From positions 78,501 through 142,500 of the forward strand of contig NZ_CP149927.1 in assembly GCF_037949285.1 (NCBI RefSeq): a stretch of DNA of 64,000 nt, read 5' to 3'. Shown here piece by piece: positions 37,369 through 47,437 of the stretch (position 1 is the stretch's first letter; every line of letters starts with the position of its first letter). Source of the stretch: Thioclava sp. GXIMD4216 (GTDB taxonomy: Bacteria > Pseudomonadota > Alphaproteobacteria > Rhodobacterales > Rhodobacteraceae). Both the position numbers and the translations under genes were made by a program. Below the pieces are notes generated by a model. The model searched no databases and was not told the DNA's origin. It saw only the letters and a program-made list of their open reading frames with translations.

Positions 37369-38823
37369 ATGGTTTTTCTTTCCAGACGGTCTTTTCTTCT
37401 TTCCGGCGTGGCAACGGGTGTTTGCATGACCAGCGGGACACCGCTTCTGGCACAGGATGCCAACGGATTTCAGGCGGCGGCTTCTGCCATGTCGCAAAAC
37501 ACCGCCCCGATGACCCCCGGCCTACAGGGCATCACCGCGATATGCGAGGTGACGGGGGGCGGCGAGAAAGTCTATGCCATCGCCGTCGAATATGACACCG
37601 AGATCGATCCCGAAAGCCTGTCGACCAGCAGCTATAGCGCCGCTGTGGTGCCCACAGCCGATGGCTATTACCCCGGCATGCCCGCAGGCCCCAGCAATAA
37701 CGACACCGAGAAAACGCCTGTCGCCCGCGAAATTGTCGCGATCTATACCAACGACACCGCGATGCGGCGGCTGGACCAGAGCTCGGTCAAGGGCCGCTAT
37801 GTGATTGCCGAATTCGCCCATGCGGACGATCTCAGCCAGCCCACCACCGATAGCGAAAAGGTCCGCCTGACCCAGACGGCAGAGATCCGCACTCTCGCAG
37901 GGGCCAGCTATCCGGCGGCGGACAAACAGTGGAGCAATGTCTCCGGTCACGGAACCTCCGTGGCCATTCGTGGCGTGGATGCATGGGAGCAGAACCATTG
38001 GTGGTGGGATGACAGCCGCTCGGCGTGGCTGGAATATAGTATCTACCTGCCCAAATCCTTCCTTGCCGAGGGCGGGGAAGAAAAATCCTATCCCCTGATC
38101 CTTGCGATCACCCATTCCGGCACAAGCTATGATGGCACCTGCAAGGAGACGCTAACCGAAACCTGCATCGCCAGCATCTGGGGGATGCCGGAACAGCAGG
38201 CCAAGGAGGAATGCGTCGTCATCACCCCCCGCTACGAACGGACCACGATGAACGATTACTGGGAGCATACCGCCGATGTGGAAAACACCTATCGGCTGGT
38301 GCAGTCACTTTTGTCCAACACCTGGAATTACGGCAATCCCAACCTGTCCGACCGGCGCGACAAGGTGCTGAAAATCGACCCCGCCCGCGTCTATTGCACG
38401 GGCTGGTCAATGGGGGCGATGACCTCGCTCTGGCTGATGGCGCACCATCCCGAAACCTTCGCGGCGGGTCTGATCATTGCCGGTCAGCAACGGCCGCAGG
38501 ATGTCGTGGGGCTGGCCGATCAGAACCTGCTGATCATCACCGGCACGGAAGACCAGAAATCCACCCCCTGGACCGAAGCCTGCCTGCCGGTCTGGCGTGA
38601 TGCGGGGGCCAAGATCACCCGCCCCGATACCACGCTCGATCCCGATCTGATCTTCCCTGTCACCGATCAGAAGGCGCTGGACGATCAGGTGAACGGCTAT
38701 CTGGATGAGGGCGGCAATATCACCTTCCTGACCTTCGAGGGTGTCGATCACATGGCCTCGGCCCGCAAGTTCTTCTATATCTCCGCCGCGCGGGACTGGC
38801 TGCTGTCGAAGACCAAAGCCTGA
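37369..38823 (+). CDS. Tat-exported alpha/beta hydrolase (esterase/depolymerase type)
   Basis: 484 residues with a twin-arginine signal (SRRSFLLSG at residues 5-13). The alpha/beta hydrolase core in the C-terminal two-thirds has the nucleophile elbow GWSMG near residue 345 (catalytic Ser). A probable acid lies near ITGTEDQ, and the His lies in FEGVDHMASA near 461. The N-terminal 200 residues are a beta-rich extension seen in secreted depolymerase-like or feruloyl-esterase-like proteins. The substrate is unknown. It is a single-gene unit, divergent from the cytochrome gene. Confidence 0.82.
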   Translation: MVFLSRRSFLLSGVATGVCMTSGTPLLAQDANGFQAAASAMSQNTAPMTPGLQGITAICEVTGGGEKVYAIAVEYDTEIDPESLSTSSYSAAVVPTADGYYPGMPAGPSNNDTEKTPVAREIVAIYTNDTAMRRLDQSSVKGRYVIAEFAHADDLSQPTTDSEKVRLTQTAEIRTLAGASYPAADKQWSNVSGHGTSVAIRGVDAWEQNHWWWDDSRSAWLEYSIYLPKSFLAEGGEEKSYPLILAITHSGTSYDGTCKETLTETCIASIWGMPEQQAKEECVVITPRYERTTMNDYWEHTADVENTYRLVQSLLSNTWNYGNPNLSDRRDKVLKIDPARVYCTGWSMGAMTSLWLMAHHPETFAAGLIIAGQQRPQDVVGLADQNLLIITGTEDQKSTPWTEACLPVWRDAGAKITRPDTTLDPDLIFPVTDQKALDDQVNGYLDEGGNITFLTFEGVDHMASARKFFYISAARDWLLSKTKA

Positions 38824-39005
38824 GCGGGCCAAGGCGCGGCCCGAGGCGGCATCGTTGCCCGGGCCAGACCCTGCACCCCTTCTGGCGGGAGCGCGGCGCC
38901 TCTGGTTGCCCGCCCTGCCAAGTCCTATGGAGCCAGACCAATAGGGCCAGACGGAGGCCGGTCGTGCGCGTCTTCTGCACATGCCAGCAAATGCCGGACC
39001 ACGAA

Positions 39006-39036
39006 AAAACCGGAGCGTCAGGGACGCTCCGGTTTT
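39006..39036. terminator. Bidirectional terminator between hydrolase and dctA
   Basis: AAAACCGGAGCGTC and GACGCTCCGGTTTT are perfect 14-bp arms around AGG. The A and T ends serve both converging genes. Confidence 0.85.
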
Positions 39037-39094
39037 CGTGCTTTGCCGGTTTATGGGAGGACCGGACTTGGGGAAAGGCTCGGGGGGGAAAGGC

Positions 39095-40441
39095 TCAGGC
39101 CTGACTGGGCTCGGCGGCCTCGCTGGAATGGATCGTGCTTTGCGGCAACGGCGGCAACTCTCCATTAAGCGCGCGGTGTAGCTGCTCTTTATCCAGCTTG
39201 CCTTCCCAGCGGCTGACCACGATGGTTGCCACGGCATTGCCGATAAAGTTGGTCAGCGAACGGCATTCGGACATGAAACGGTCGACCCCCAGAATCAGCG
39301 CCATCCCTGCCACAGGCACAGTCGGCACAACCGAAAGCGTTGCCGCCAGTGTGATGAAGCCCGCCCCCGTCACACCTGCCGCACCCTTCGAGGACAGCAT
39401 CGCCACGAGCAAGAGCAGGATCTGGTCGCCCAAGGAAATATCGATATTCATCGACTGGGCAATGAACAGCGCGGCCAAGGTCATGTAGATATTGGTGCCA
39501 TCCAGATTGAAGGAATAGCCGGTCGGGATCACCAGACCCACAACAGGACGGGCACAGCCTGCGCGCTCCATCTTTTCCATCAGGGCCGGCAGGGCCGATT
39601 CCGATGAGGACGTGCCCAGCACCAGCAGCAGCTCGGCCTTGAGATAGGCGACCAGCTTGAAGATCGAGAAGCCGCAGAGCCAGCCCACCACTCCCAGCAC
39701 GCCGAAGATGAAGATCGCGGCGGTCAGGTAGAACGTGCCGACCAGCATCGCGAGATTGGCGATGGAGCCGATGCCATATTTGCCGATGGTAAAGGCGAAG
39801 GCCCCGAACGCGCCCAAGGGGGCCGCTTTCATCAGGATTGCCACCAGACGGAACACGACAAGCGACAGTTTCTCGCAGAATTTCACAACCGGCTGGGCGG
39901 GTTCGCCGACCAGAATGCAGCTTACCCCGAACAGGATCGCAACCAGAAGAACCTGCAGGATATTGCCATCCACAAAGGCCGAAACCAGCGTTGTGGGGAT
40001 AATGCCCATAAGGAAGCCCTGCAGCGAGGTCTCATGTGCCTTTTCGGCATAGCTGCTGACCTTGCTGGTATCGAGGGTGGCAGGGTCGATATTCATCCCC
40101 GCCCCCGGATGCACCACATTGGCCACGATCAGGCCAACGATCAGCGCCAGCGTCGAGAAGAAGAGGAAATAGCCAAGCGCCTTGGCGGCAACCGACCCCA
40201 CATGCTTGAGCGACCCCATGCCGGAGAGACCGGTCACGATGGTCAGGAAGATCACCGGAGCGATGATCATTTTCACCAGTTTGATAAAGGCGTCCCCGAT
40301 CGGCTTCATCGCCTCGCCGACGCTGGGATAGAAATGGCCAAGAACGGCACCACACGCGATGGCGACCAGAACCTGGAAATAGAGATGACGATAGAACGGA
40401 ATATGCCGATGGGCGGTCGTGCCGCTGCTCTCGAACTGCAT
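39095..40441 (-). CDS. dctA: C4-dicarboxylate symporter DctA
   Basis: 448 residues from the ATG at 40441, preceded by GGAGGAG; the frame is open to 40477. It is a DAACS-family secondary carrier for succinate, fumarate and malate. Family marks are [10 protein letters not shown], the Ser-rich re-entrant loop, near 268, [13 protein letters not shown] near 300, and [18 protein letters not shown] near 378. It is divergent from the dctBD two-component genes that would control it. Confidence 0.93.
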   Translation of the reverse strand: MQFESSGTTAHRHIPFYRHLYFQVLVAIACGAVLGHFYPSVGEAMKPIGDAFIKLVKMIIAPVIFLTIVTGLSGMGSLKHVGSVAAKALGYFLFFSTLALIVGLIVANVVHPGAGMNIDPATLDTSKVSSYAEKAHETSLQGFLMGIIPTTLVSAFVDGNILQVLLVAILFGVSCILVGEPAQPVVKFCEKLSLVVFRLVAILMKAAPLGAFGAFAFTIGKYGIGSIANLAMLVGTFYLTAAIFIFGVLGVVGWLCGFSIFKLVAYLKAELLLVLGTSSSESALPALMEKMERAGCARPVVGLVIPTGYSFNLDGTNIYMTLAALFIAQSMNIDISLGDQILLLLVAMLSSKGAAGVTGAGFITLAATLSVVPTVPVAGMALILGVDRFMSECRSLTNFIGNAVATIVVSRWEGKLDKEQLHRALNGELPPLPQSTIHSSEAAEPSQA

Positions 40442-40567
40442 CTGCTCCTCCACATGCTTTGAGATTGCAGCGAGCATATGAAAACCCAGCGGGGAGTCCC
40501 ATTTTCACGGAAATTTTGTTAACTCTTTATAAATCATAAAAATTCACATTTTTCGGCGCGTAAAACT

Positions 40568-40615
40568 GTTTCGCTTTCCACACAGTTGAAAATCACATAA
40601 TGTGGAAAGTGAAAC
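40568..40615. promoter_or_regulatory. Inverted repeat between dctA and dctB
   Basis: GTTTCGCTTTCCACA (40568-40582) and TGTGGAAAGTGAAAC (40601-40615) match at 14 of 15 positions. They lie in the divergent promoter region, a probable DctD upstream activator site. I found no good -24/-12 sigma-54 promoter between it and dctA. Confidence 0.6.
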
Positions 40616-40639
40616 ATTCATGACGGATATACGCGCCAC

Positions 40640-42286
40640 ATGACACAGACAGACTCGGCTTCGTGGTGGCGCTGGGGGCCTGCCCTGCTTGGGGCGGGCT
40701 GCACGCTCTGTCTGCTGGCCCTATATCTGGTGGCCGACCACCAGCTTTCCAAGAGGCTTGCCGCAGACGCCGCCACAGATGCCCATATGCGGGTTCTGGC
40801 GATTGCCTCGGAACTGGCACGCCAGAAATCTGTCGGCGCGGTGCTGGCAACCGATCAGGGCATTATCGGCACACAGCAGGATGCCACCCCCGCGCAATGG
40901 CAACGCCTTTCGGAACGTCTCGAGGAGCTGAATGCCGATATCAACGCCTCCGTCATCTATGTCACCAATGTCCAAGGGGTGGCGGTGGCGGCCTCGAACT
41001 GGCGCGACGAGGCGTCTTTTGTGGGCACCTCCTACGGGTATCGCAGCTATATCCGCGACGCCTTGCAGACCGGAGAGGGCCGCGAATATGCGCTTGGCTC
41101 GGTCAGTCACCAGCCGGGTCTGTATCTGTCGCGCCGGATCGGCGGGGCACAAGCCCCTTTGGGCGTGGTGGTGGTCAAGCTGACCTTCGATGTGCTCGAA
41201 AATGGCTGGCGCGGGTCCGATCATCTGGCGTGGATCACGGACCGCGACGGGCGGGTGACGCTGACCTCCGACCCTGCCCTGCGCTTCGGCCCCTCGCCCG
41301 TAAGGGGGCCGGTCACTGTCTCCGAGGCAGTGCCCGGCTCGGGGTGGCAACTGCATCTGCATGTCGCGCCTTGGCCCGCGCATCTGCTGGCAGGCGCGAT
41401 CACTGCGGGGGGCGCCCTTGTGATGGCCGCGCTGTGGCTTGCACACCGGACGTTCCGCCGCAGGCAGCGGGTCGCCGCGCAATATCGCGACCGGCTCGAA
41501 CGCGATGTCGAGACCCGCACGCTGGCGCTGACCCGCCAGATCCGCGAGCGCGAAGAGGCCGAAGCGCAGCTGGCGGGTATGCAGGCGGCGCTGGTACAGG
41601 CCAACAAGCTGGCCTCGCTGGGGCAGATCTCGGCCGGGGTGGCACATGAGATCAACCAGCCGCTTTCGACAATCCGGCTGCTGGCGGAATACGGGCAGGA
41701 TGCGGTTCCCGCAGGCCAGCAGCATGACCCGCTGCGCGACAATCTGCGCCAGATCGTGGAGATGTCGCACCGGATCGGCACCATCACTTCCGACCTGCGG
41801 GGCTTTGCGCGCAAATCGCGCGGCAATCGCGAGCCGGTTTCGCTGCGCGCGGCATGGCAGGCCTCGCTCAGGCTGGCGGCCAGCCGCCGCGCCACCGAAG
41901 CCGTCGGGATCAGCGCGCCCGAAATCCCGGAAGATCTGCTTATCGATGCGGAATCCGTGCGTCTGGAACAGGTTCTGGTCAACCTTATCCAAAATGCCCA
42001 AGAGGCGCTTTCGGGGCGGTCGGATGGGCGGATCTGGCTGGAGATCGTCCGCCACGAGACACAGATCTCGCTCTATATCTGCGATAACGGGCCGGGGTTG
42101 GCGCCTATGGTGGCACGCGCGCCCTTCACGCCGTTCCAGACCACCAAGGCCACAGGACTGGGGCTGGGTCTGGTCATCTGTCAATCCATCCTGCGCGATT
42201 TCGGTGGCGATCTCAGCTATGATCCGGCAGCAGACCGGACGGGGGCGCGCTGGCGCATGGATCTTACCCTCTGGGAGGCCCGATGA
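40640..42286 (+). CDS. dctB: C4-dicarboxylate sensor kinase DctB
   Basis: 548 residues. One helix (about 13-33) precedes a periplasmic double-PAS sensor (NADINASVIYVTNVQGVAVA near 95 and SYGYRSYIRDALQTG near 130-145). A second helix follows near 256. HisKA has the phospho-acceptor His in AHEINQPLSTIRLLAEYGQ near 336. The ATPase domain ends with TKATGLGLGLVICQSIL. This is the DctB layout. The stop overlaps the dctD start (ATGA). Confidence 0.92.
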   Translation: MTQTDSASWWRWGPALLGAGCTLCLLALYLVADHQLSKRLAADAATDAHMRVLAIASELARQKSVGAVLATDQGIIGTQQDATPAQWQRLSERLEELNADINASVIYVTNVQGVAVAASNWRDEASFVGTSYGYRSYIRDALQTGEGREYALGSVSHQPGLYLSRRIGGAQAPLGVVVVKLTFDVLENGWRGSDHLAWITDRDGRVTLTSDPALRFGPSPVRGPVTVSEAVPGSGWQLHLHVAPWPAHLLAGAITAGGALVMAALWLAHRTFRRRQRVAAQYRDRLERDVETRTLALTRQIREREEAEAQLAGMQAALVQANKLASLGQISAGVAHEINQPLSTIRLLAEYGQDAVPAGQQHDPLRDNLRQIVEMSHRIGTITSDLRGFARKSRGNREPVSLRAAWQASLRLAASRRATEAVGISAPEIPEDLLIDAESVRLEQVLVNLIQNAQEALSGRSDGRIWLEIVRHETQISLYICDNGPGLAPMVARAPFTPFQTTKATGLGLGLVICQSILRDFGGDLSYDPAADRTGARWRMDLTLWEAR

Positions 42287-43602
42287 CCCACGGCCTGATA
42301 CGCCTGATCGAGGATGACGCCCCCCTGCTGGCCGCCCAGCGGCAAGGGCTGCAAATGGCGGGGTTCGAGATCGAGGGGTTTGCCGACCCCTTCGAGGGGC
42401 TGGCGGGCCTGACCGAGGACTGGCCCGGTGTCATCCTGTCGGATGTGCGCATGCCCGGCATGGACGGGATCACACTGGCCCGCAGGCTGCGCGAGATCGA
42501 CCCCGATCTGCCCGTCATCCTGATCACCGGACATGGCGATGTGGAAATGGCGGTCGGGGCCTTGCGCGACGGGGTCTATGATTTCCTGACCAAGCCGGTC
42601 AGCCGCGCGACACTGGAAGCGACGCTGCATCGTGCGCTTGCCGCAAGACGGCTGGTACTGGAAAACCGCGAATTACGCGCCGCCCGCGATGAAAGCGGCC
42701 AAGCCCCCGATCTGATTGGCGAAAGTGCCGCCATGCGGCATCTGCGCGATGCCGCCCGACATGTGGCGGCCTCCGGCGTCAACGCCCTGTTTCTGGGGGA
42801 GGCCGGTGTGGGCAAAGAGCGACTTGCCCGCCATATCCATGCCCTCAGCACAAGACGGACCCGCCCCTTCGTCTCGGTCAATTGCGCCGCGATCTCGCCC
42901 GAACGTTTCGATGCCGAATTTCTGGGGCGCGTGGGTGGCTCCGGCCCCCATATGCGCAGCTTCGGGCGGATCGAAAGCGCCTCGCGCGGGTTGCTCTATC
43001 TCAACGGGATCGAGGCGCTCGGCCCCGAGATGCAGGCCCGCATTCTGGAGGTCATCGAAACCGGCCAGCTCTGGCCGGTCGGTGCCACCTCGGCGCGTGC
43101 GGTCGATCTTTGGGTCATCGCGGGCACCCGTATCGATCTTGGAGCCGAGGTTGCGGCAGGCCGGTTCCGCGACGACCTCTATTACCGGCTGAGCGGCCTC
43201 AGCCTGACGCTCCCCCCTTTGCGGGCGCGCCGCGAGGATATCGGGCCGCTGTTTCGCCATTTCGCCACCAGTGCCGCGGCACGTCGCGGGAAAACGGCGC
43301 CCCCCCTGACCGAAGTCGATCAGGCGCATCTGGACGTGCATGACTGGCCCGGCAACCTGCGCGAACTGGAACAGTTTGCCGAAACCTTTTGCCTCGGGCT
43401 GGAAAATGGCCCCGCCCCCGAAACCGGCGGCGACATGTCCCTTTCCGAGATGGTCACGCGATACGAGGCCGCTCTTTTGCGCAATGCGCTGCGCGCCGAA
43501 CGCGGAAATGCCACCGCCGCGATGGCCCGATTGCAACTTCCCCGTAAGACTTTTTACGATAAACTGGCCAAACACGGCATCCGTAGCAGCGATTTCCGAT
43601 AG
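42283..43602 (+). CDS. dctD: DctD-type response regulator with altered AAA+ core
   Basis: 439 residues. The receiver has phospho-acceptor Asp in ILSDVRMPGMDG near 54 and Lys in FLTKPVS near 105. The AAA+ domain keeps Walker A as GEAGVGKERLARH near 172, and the C-terminal Fis-type helix-turn-helix (NATAAMARLQLPRKTFYDKL) is intact. Two key features differ from sigma-54 activators. The GAFTGA loop is missing (EFLGRVGGSGPHMRSFGRIE in its place), and Walker B reads LLYLNGIEAL instead of the usual LDEI. It probably works without sigma-54, as Rhodobacter capsulatus NtrC does. Confidence 0.9.
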   Translation: MTHGLIRLIEDDAPLLAAQRQGLQMAGFEIEGFADPFEGLAGLTEDWPGVILSDVRMPGMDGITLARRLREIDPDLPVILITGHGDVEMAVGALRDGVYDFLTKPVSRATLEATLHRALAARRLVLENRELRAARDESGQAPDLIGESAAMRHLRDAARHVAASGVNALFLGEAGVGKERLARHIHALSTRRTRPFVSVNCAAISPERFDAEFLGRVGGSGPHMRSFGRIESASRGLLYLNGIEALGPEMQARILEVIETGQLWPVGATSARAVDLWVIAGTRIDLGAEVAAGRFRDDLYYRLSGLSLTLPPLRARREDIGPLFRHFATSAAARRGKTAPPLTEVDQAHLDVHDWPGNLRELEQFAETFCLGLENGPAPETGGDMSLSEMVTRYEAALLRNALRAERGNATAAMARLQLPRKTFYDKLAKHGIRSSDFR

Positions 43603-43740
43603 CCCCGCCCGCCTTTGCGCAAGGCCCCGAAGAACCGGCCAGTAGAAATCCTGTGACGGAATGTCGCGATTTATGGCCGGAATCTCTTGCGATTTCGCTG
43701 TGATGGGCTAAGACAAGGCAGAGTATTTCGGAGGACGTTC

Positions 43741-44052
43741 ATGCGCGCACGTATCTACCAACCGGCGAAAACCGCGATGCAATCCGGCGTAGCGAAAACC
43801 AAGCAATGGGTTTTGGACTTCACGCATGAAGGCGCGCGCGACCTCGATCCGCTGATGGGCTGGACCAGCTCCTCGGACACCCAGTCGCAGGTGCGCCTGC
43901 GCTTCGAGACCCGTGCCGAGGCCGAAGCCTATGCCAAGGACAAAGGTCTGGAATACACCGTTACCGAACCCCACAAACGCGCCGCCAACATCCGCAATCG
44001 CGGCTATGGCGAAAACTTCTCTTCCGACCGCCGCGGCAACTGGACACATTGA
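43741..44052 (+). CDS. NDUFS4-like accessory subunit of complex I
   Basis: 103 residues of the ETC complex I subunit family (NDUFS4, the 18-kDa subunit), usual in alphaproteobacteria. Typical blocks are [14 protein letters not shown] at residues 3-16, [19 protein letters not shown] near 40-58, and the C-terminal [23 protein letters not shown] precedes the ATG. It lies apart from the nuo operon, as is common. Confidence 0.9.
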   Translation: MRARIYQPAKTAMQSGVAKTKQWVLDFTHEGARDLDPLMGWTSSSDTQSQVRLRFETRAEAEAYAKDKGLEYTVTEPHKRAANIRNRGYGENFSSDRRGNWTH

Positions 44053-44126
44053 GGGTGTAAATCGGGGCAAAGTTGTCTCGAAATGGGGGCAAGGATCCCG
44101 CGAAGCTGATCTTTGATCAAGATATA

Positions 44127-44145
44127 GGGCGCCCAATGGGCGCCC
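44127..44145 (+). terminator. Hairpin after the NDUFS4-like gene
   Basis: GGGCGCCC-AAT-GGGCGCCC lies 75 bp past the stop and is followed by GTACTATTTGTTG. It is a probable terminator with a weak T tract. Confidence 0.6.
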
Positions 44146-44209
44146 GTACTATTTGTTGTCTTGGCTTGTAAATCAGAAAGCGCGACGAAAAGCGAGTGTC
44201 TCTCAGGGA

Positions 44210-44449
44210 TCAGCGGAGGGCGGAGAAGTGCTTACCCAAGCTGAGCCGGTGCTGCTCGCGAATATGCGCCAATAGGATCATGTCGCGGCGCTGGCGTAGC
44301 GATGGCGGCCTGTGACGCCATGCCCGGAGCCCACGGTCCGAAACCTGCATCATGCGGCACAAATGGGCTTGTGAAAGATCTCCGCGATACTCCGCAATGA
44401 ATTGAAATCTCATTGCTTTTGGCCTGAGAAGAAGATTGCCGCTTTTTTT
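44210..44449 (-). pseudogene. IS3 orfB, 5' fragment only
   Basis: After the slippery A7 run at 44443-44449 the second frame continues as a typical IS3 orfB start, including MRFQFIAEYRGDLSQAHLCR. It breaks off after about 70 codons, in the LLAHIREQHRLSLG region. The DDE catalytic residues are all missing, so the element cannot move by itself. Confidence 0.8.
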
Positions 44450-44682
44450 AACACCTCCCTCTCCTCCCGCAGAATACGGTTCTCTTTGCGCAAGCGCTCG
44501 TTCTCGCGGCGCAGTTCCGTGTCCTCGCCGGCAGTCGGATCGATCGAGTAATCCCGGATCCACTTGCCAAGGGTCGAAAATCCGACGCCAAGATCTGAGG
44601 CCACCTGTCGCCGCGTCAGGCCGCTGTGCATCGCGATCCGAACCGCTTCTCGCTTGAAATCTTCACTGTGTTTGGGTGCCAT
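44410..44682 (-). CDS. IS3-family transposase OrfA
   Basis: 90 residues. A helix-turn-helix of the transposase_8 type (SGLTRRQVASDLGVGFSTLG, near 19-38) is followed by a leucine-zipper-like stretch of Arg/Glu-rich heptads (LRRENERLRKENRILREERE). The A7 run near its end fits -1 programmed frameshifting into orfB. Confidence 0.85.
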   Translation of the reverse strand: MAPKHSEDFKREAVRIAMHSGLTRRQVASDLGVGFSTLGKWIRDYSIDPTAGEDTELRRENERLRKENRILREEREVLKKAAIFFSGQKQ

Positions 44683-44745
44683 ATCTGGTCTCCTTCATGG
44701 CGAGCATTGCTCGCAGAAAACCGGAACGGAAGTGATGCAAGTCCA

Positions 44746-45570
44746 ATGCTGGCGACGTCCGGTCTTGAACATCGCTGCTTGTTCAAAGGGGAAACGGCAG
44801 AGGCACTCAGCGAGGTTGCGCCTTGGCTGGTGCGGCTGGAAGACGGCAACAAATTCACGACTGGCCTGTTCACCCGGTCAAACGCGCCGTGGCATTTGTG
44901 GGATCGCCAGCCCGGCTTGTATCTGCGCTCAAGCGCAAGCTTCGATCAGCTATGGCAACATCTGCGTAAATTCACCCGCATATGCGATGAGGCTGGAAAC
45001 TGGTTTTACTTTCGGTTTTGGGACAACGGCAGTCTTATAGACTATCTGCGCTATGCCGATGGCCGCGCGGAATGTGATCTGCGCCCGATCTTTGGTTTAG
45101 ATGCGCAAGATCCGTCAAGGCCCTTGGTGCGATCCTACATCCATGCCGGTAATGACCACGCCGTGATCAGCACGGCAACCCGTATCAGTGGGCACAACAC
45201 CCGCCCCCGCACCGAATTTGACATGCCCGTGCTGCGCTTTCTGGCGCTGCGCAACCACGCGCATCGCTTTGCCGATAGTTTCTTCGCGGGGCAGACCCTT
45301 CGCCCTGAAACGCGGCACAAAGCCCATGACACGGCGGCCCGTGTGGCGCTGCATTTTCACGCCCATGGTTTCAAAAGCCGCTATCACTTGGGCAGCTTTG
45401 TCTATTGGACGCTTGCGCTAAACCGAGATTTTGAGACGGCCTCTCCACGCATTCAGCAAGAAATTTCCGCAACGACATCCGACGCAGAGGCCCGCTTCAT
45501 CGCGATCTCGCGCGAGATGAGGGCGCTTTTCGGCAATAATATTAGGAATTTCCATGGCCACCGAGTCTGA
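44746..45570 (+). pseudogene. DUF4123 type VI adaptor, 5' end cut by the IS
   Basis: The frame is open back to 44626 but the part before 44746 is IS sequence. From 44746 it reads as a DUF4123 protein: HRCLFKGETAEALSEVAPWL, then WFYFRFWDNGSLIDYLRY. The first 30 or so residues of the domain are absent. A further 130 residues follow the domain. DUF4123 proteins load effectors onto VgrG spikes of type VI secretion systems. It overlaps the effector gene by 17 bp. The truncated protein may or may not still be made; a replacement start at 44746 has no good ribosome site. Confidence 0.78.
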
Positions 45571-47437
45571 GTTTTACTTGCCCCATGATGATTGCACGAA
45601 AGGCGGCACCTGCCCCGGTGAAGGTGTTTTCATCCCGCAGAAAATCGGCAATGTGGCGATGGATCGGCTTTTTGTCGGATCGGCGGCAGACAGCCAGCTT
45701 GATCTGGACCTTGCCAATGTCGACAGCTATCCGCTGTCGGATGAGGTGTTTCCAGTCATCTATGACGGCGCCTATCTGACGCTTGACGGGCTGATGGATT
45801 GCTTTGCGCGCAAATACCCTGAACGCGCCCAGCTTCTGAGCATCCTGATCGAAACCCAAGGCTATAAGGTTGTTTTCGAGGAAAACCCGACCGCCGCCGA
45901 AGCCGCGCTAGAAAAATGGCTTGATAATTACGGCGCGTTGGTTCGCAAGCAGACACGTTCGGTTGCGACCAATGAAGATTACGCGCTTCTGAACAAGATG
46001 CGCGACACCTATGCCAGTGAGCAGCGCAAGCTGGATGCCATGCGACACTGGCATATTGCGAATGGCACGATTTACCTCAGCACCCGCATCAACCGAAACA
46101 TTGATGTAAACAACTTCTTCCTTGGCGATGACGAGGATTACATCAACCGGATGCCCACCAATGCCGAGGGCGCGGATTGGCTGAATGCGGTGATGGGCGA
46201 TTGGATGGCGCGATCCGGCATTCCGGGGGCGAGCGCCGACGAAGAATTTTCCGACAACTGGAGTTCGCGCATCGCCTGGGGCGGGATGAATATCGTCTTT
46301 GGCGCGGCGGAATTTATCGGCGGCGTGGCGTTGACGGCGGGCACGCTGGGCTGGGGAACGGTGGCGGGCGGCGCTTTGTCCCTCGCAGGCTTTGAGGCGA
46401 TCACGCAGGGCATCGACATGTGGCGCACGCCAAATGAAGCCGCCCATAGCACCGGCTGGCTGGGTGACGCCACCTATGCCATGATGAACAAATTCGGCGT
46501 GCTTGAACAAAATGATCAAGCCGCGTTCAATCGCTATTGGTCCTTTGCGATGCTGGGGCTGAGCTTGGGCGGCGCGGGCGTTCTGGGCTATGCTGGCAAA
46601 GCGATGCAGGCCGGGCGTGTGGGGCAAGCCGCGCGGCAGCTTGACTTCATCGCCGAGGTATCCAAACGCACGCTGGCGTCGGCCCGCACCGCCATCGTCG
46701 GCGTGAAGGGCGCGCGCTTCGGCCAATTCATCGCGCATTATGCGGCCCTGCCGTCCGGGCGGATCGCTATGAATATCCAAGGCGTGGGCCGCATCGTCGC
46801 CCCGCATTGGGAAAGCCTGACCCGTCTGCGCCTGCGGATGAATACGGCCGAAAAGATCGCAGTCCAGGAACGCCGCGCCGCCCTTGCAGCCCATGAGGCA
46901 GGTTTCTTACACCTGCCAAATGGCGTCAAATCCGCAGCAGACGCCCAAAAACTTGTGGACCGTGTTTATGCTCATATGGGACTGCGACCGCGTGACAAAG
47001 CCTCATTGATCTCGAAGGTGACCTTTGGGGGCGAAACCAGTAGCTTTAATGCCTCGCGCGAACTGAGAATTACCTCCACAATCGGCACTCCGCGAAATTT
47101 GGGCCGTGGGGGATATAACGAGTTTATTGCGATGAACGAAGTTTGCCATGAACTTACGCACGCCCAGCGAGCCAAGGCATGGATAACCTCTGGTAGGGGC
47201 AATGCAAAGGAGTACTGGACAAAATATGCCAATGGTACCACGGCATATCTTCGAGAAGAAATACGCGTCGAGACAATGGCCAGAGCGTGGACGGAAAAAA
47301 TTATCAAGCCACGCATCTCGGCTGAACACAAGTATGGGTCATCAAGCGAAGCTGCACGGCTGCAGGCACTATATGATGAGCTCATTGAGGATTCTAACGC
47401 ATATATTTCGTACTATCGGAGGCGACTTGGACAATGA
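45554..47437 (+). CDS. Probable type VI effector with C-terminal HExxH metallopeptidase-like toxin
   Basis: 627 residues. The N-terminal 230 residues have no recognised domain and may bind the adaptor. Two Gly/Ala-rich hydrophobic blocks lie near 240-285 and 325-350, as in effectors that cross a membrane. The C-terminal part (about 440-627) carries the zinc-site motif HELTH at 532-536, in NEVCHELTHAQ. Acidic residues in REEIRVET (568-573) are possible third ligands. The gene overlaps the DUF4123 gene upstream and the next small gene downstream (ATGA), the usual adaptor-effector-immunity order. No vgrG or PAAR gene remains nearby. Confidence 0.72.
   Translation: MATESEFYLPHDDCTKGGTCPGEGVFIPQKIGNVAMDRLFVGSAADSQLDLDLANVDSYPLSDEVFPVIYDGAYLTLDGLMDCFARKYPERAQLLSILIETQGYKVVFEENPTAAEAALEKWLDNYGALVRKQTRSVATNEDYALLNKMRDTYASEQRKLDAMRHWHIANGTIYLSTRINRNIDVNNFFLGDDEDYINRMPTNAEGADWLNAVMGDWMARSGIPGASADEEFSDNWSSRIAWGGMNIVFGAAEFIGGVALTAGTLGWGTVAGGALSLAGFEAITQGIDMWRTPNEAAHSTGWLGDATYAMMNKFGVLEQNDQAAFNRYWSFAMLGLSLGGAGVLGYAGKAMQAGRVGQAARQLDFIAEVSKRTLASARTAIVGVKGARFGQFIAHYAALPSGRIAMNIQGVGRIVAPHWESLTRLRLRMNTAEKIAVQERRAALAAHEAGFLHLPNGVKSAADAQKLVDRVYAHMGLRPRDKASLISKVTFGGETSSFNASRELRITSTIGTPRNLGRGGYNEFIAMNEVCHELTHAQRAKAWITSGRGNAKEYWTKYANGTTAYLREEIRVETMARAWTEKIIKPRISAEHKYGSSSEAARLQALYDELIEDSNAYISYYRRRLGQ

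Larger units (their letters stand above)
44210..44740 (-). mobile_element. IS3-family insertion remnant
   Basis: The element holds an intact orfA and only the first fifth of orfB. The orfB side is lost at about 44225. The orfA side joins the middle of a DUF4123 gene near 44740. I could not identify terminal inverted repeats with confidence, so the ends are approximate. Confidence 0.75.

Noticed and set aside
40442..40567. Sigma-54 promoter for dctA
   Set aside because: The best candidate on the minus strand (TGGGAC, then GCTGG) has the wrong spacing between the GG and GC elements.
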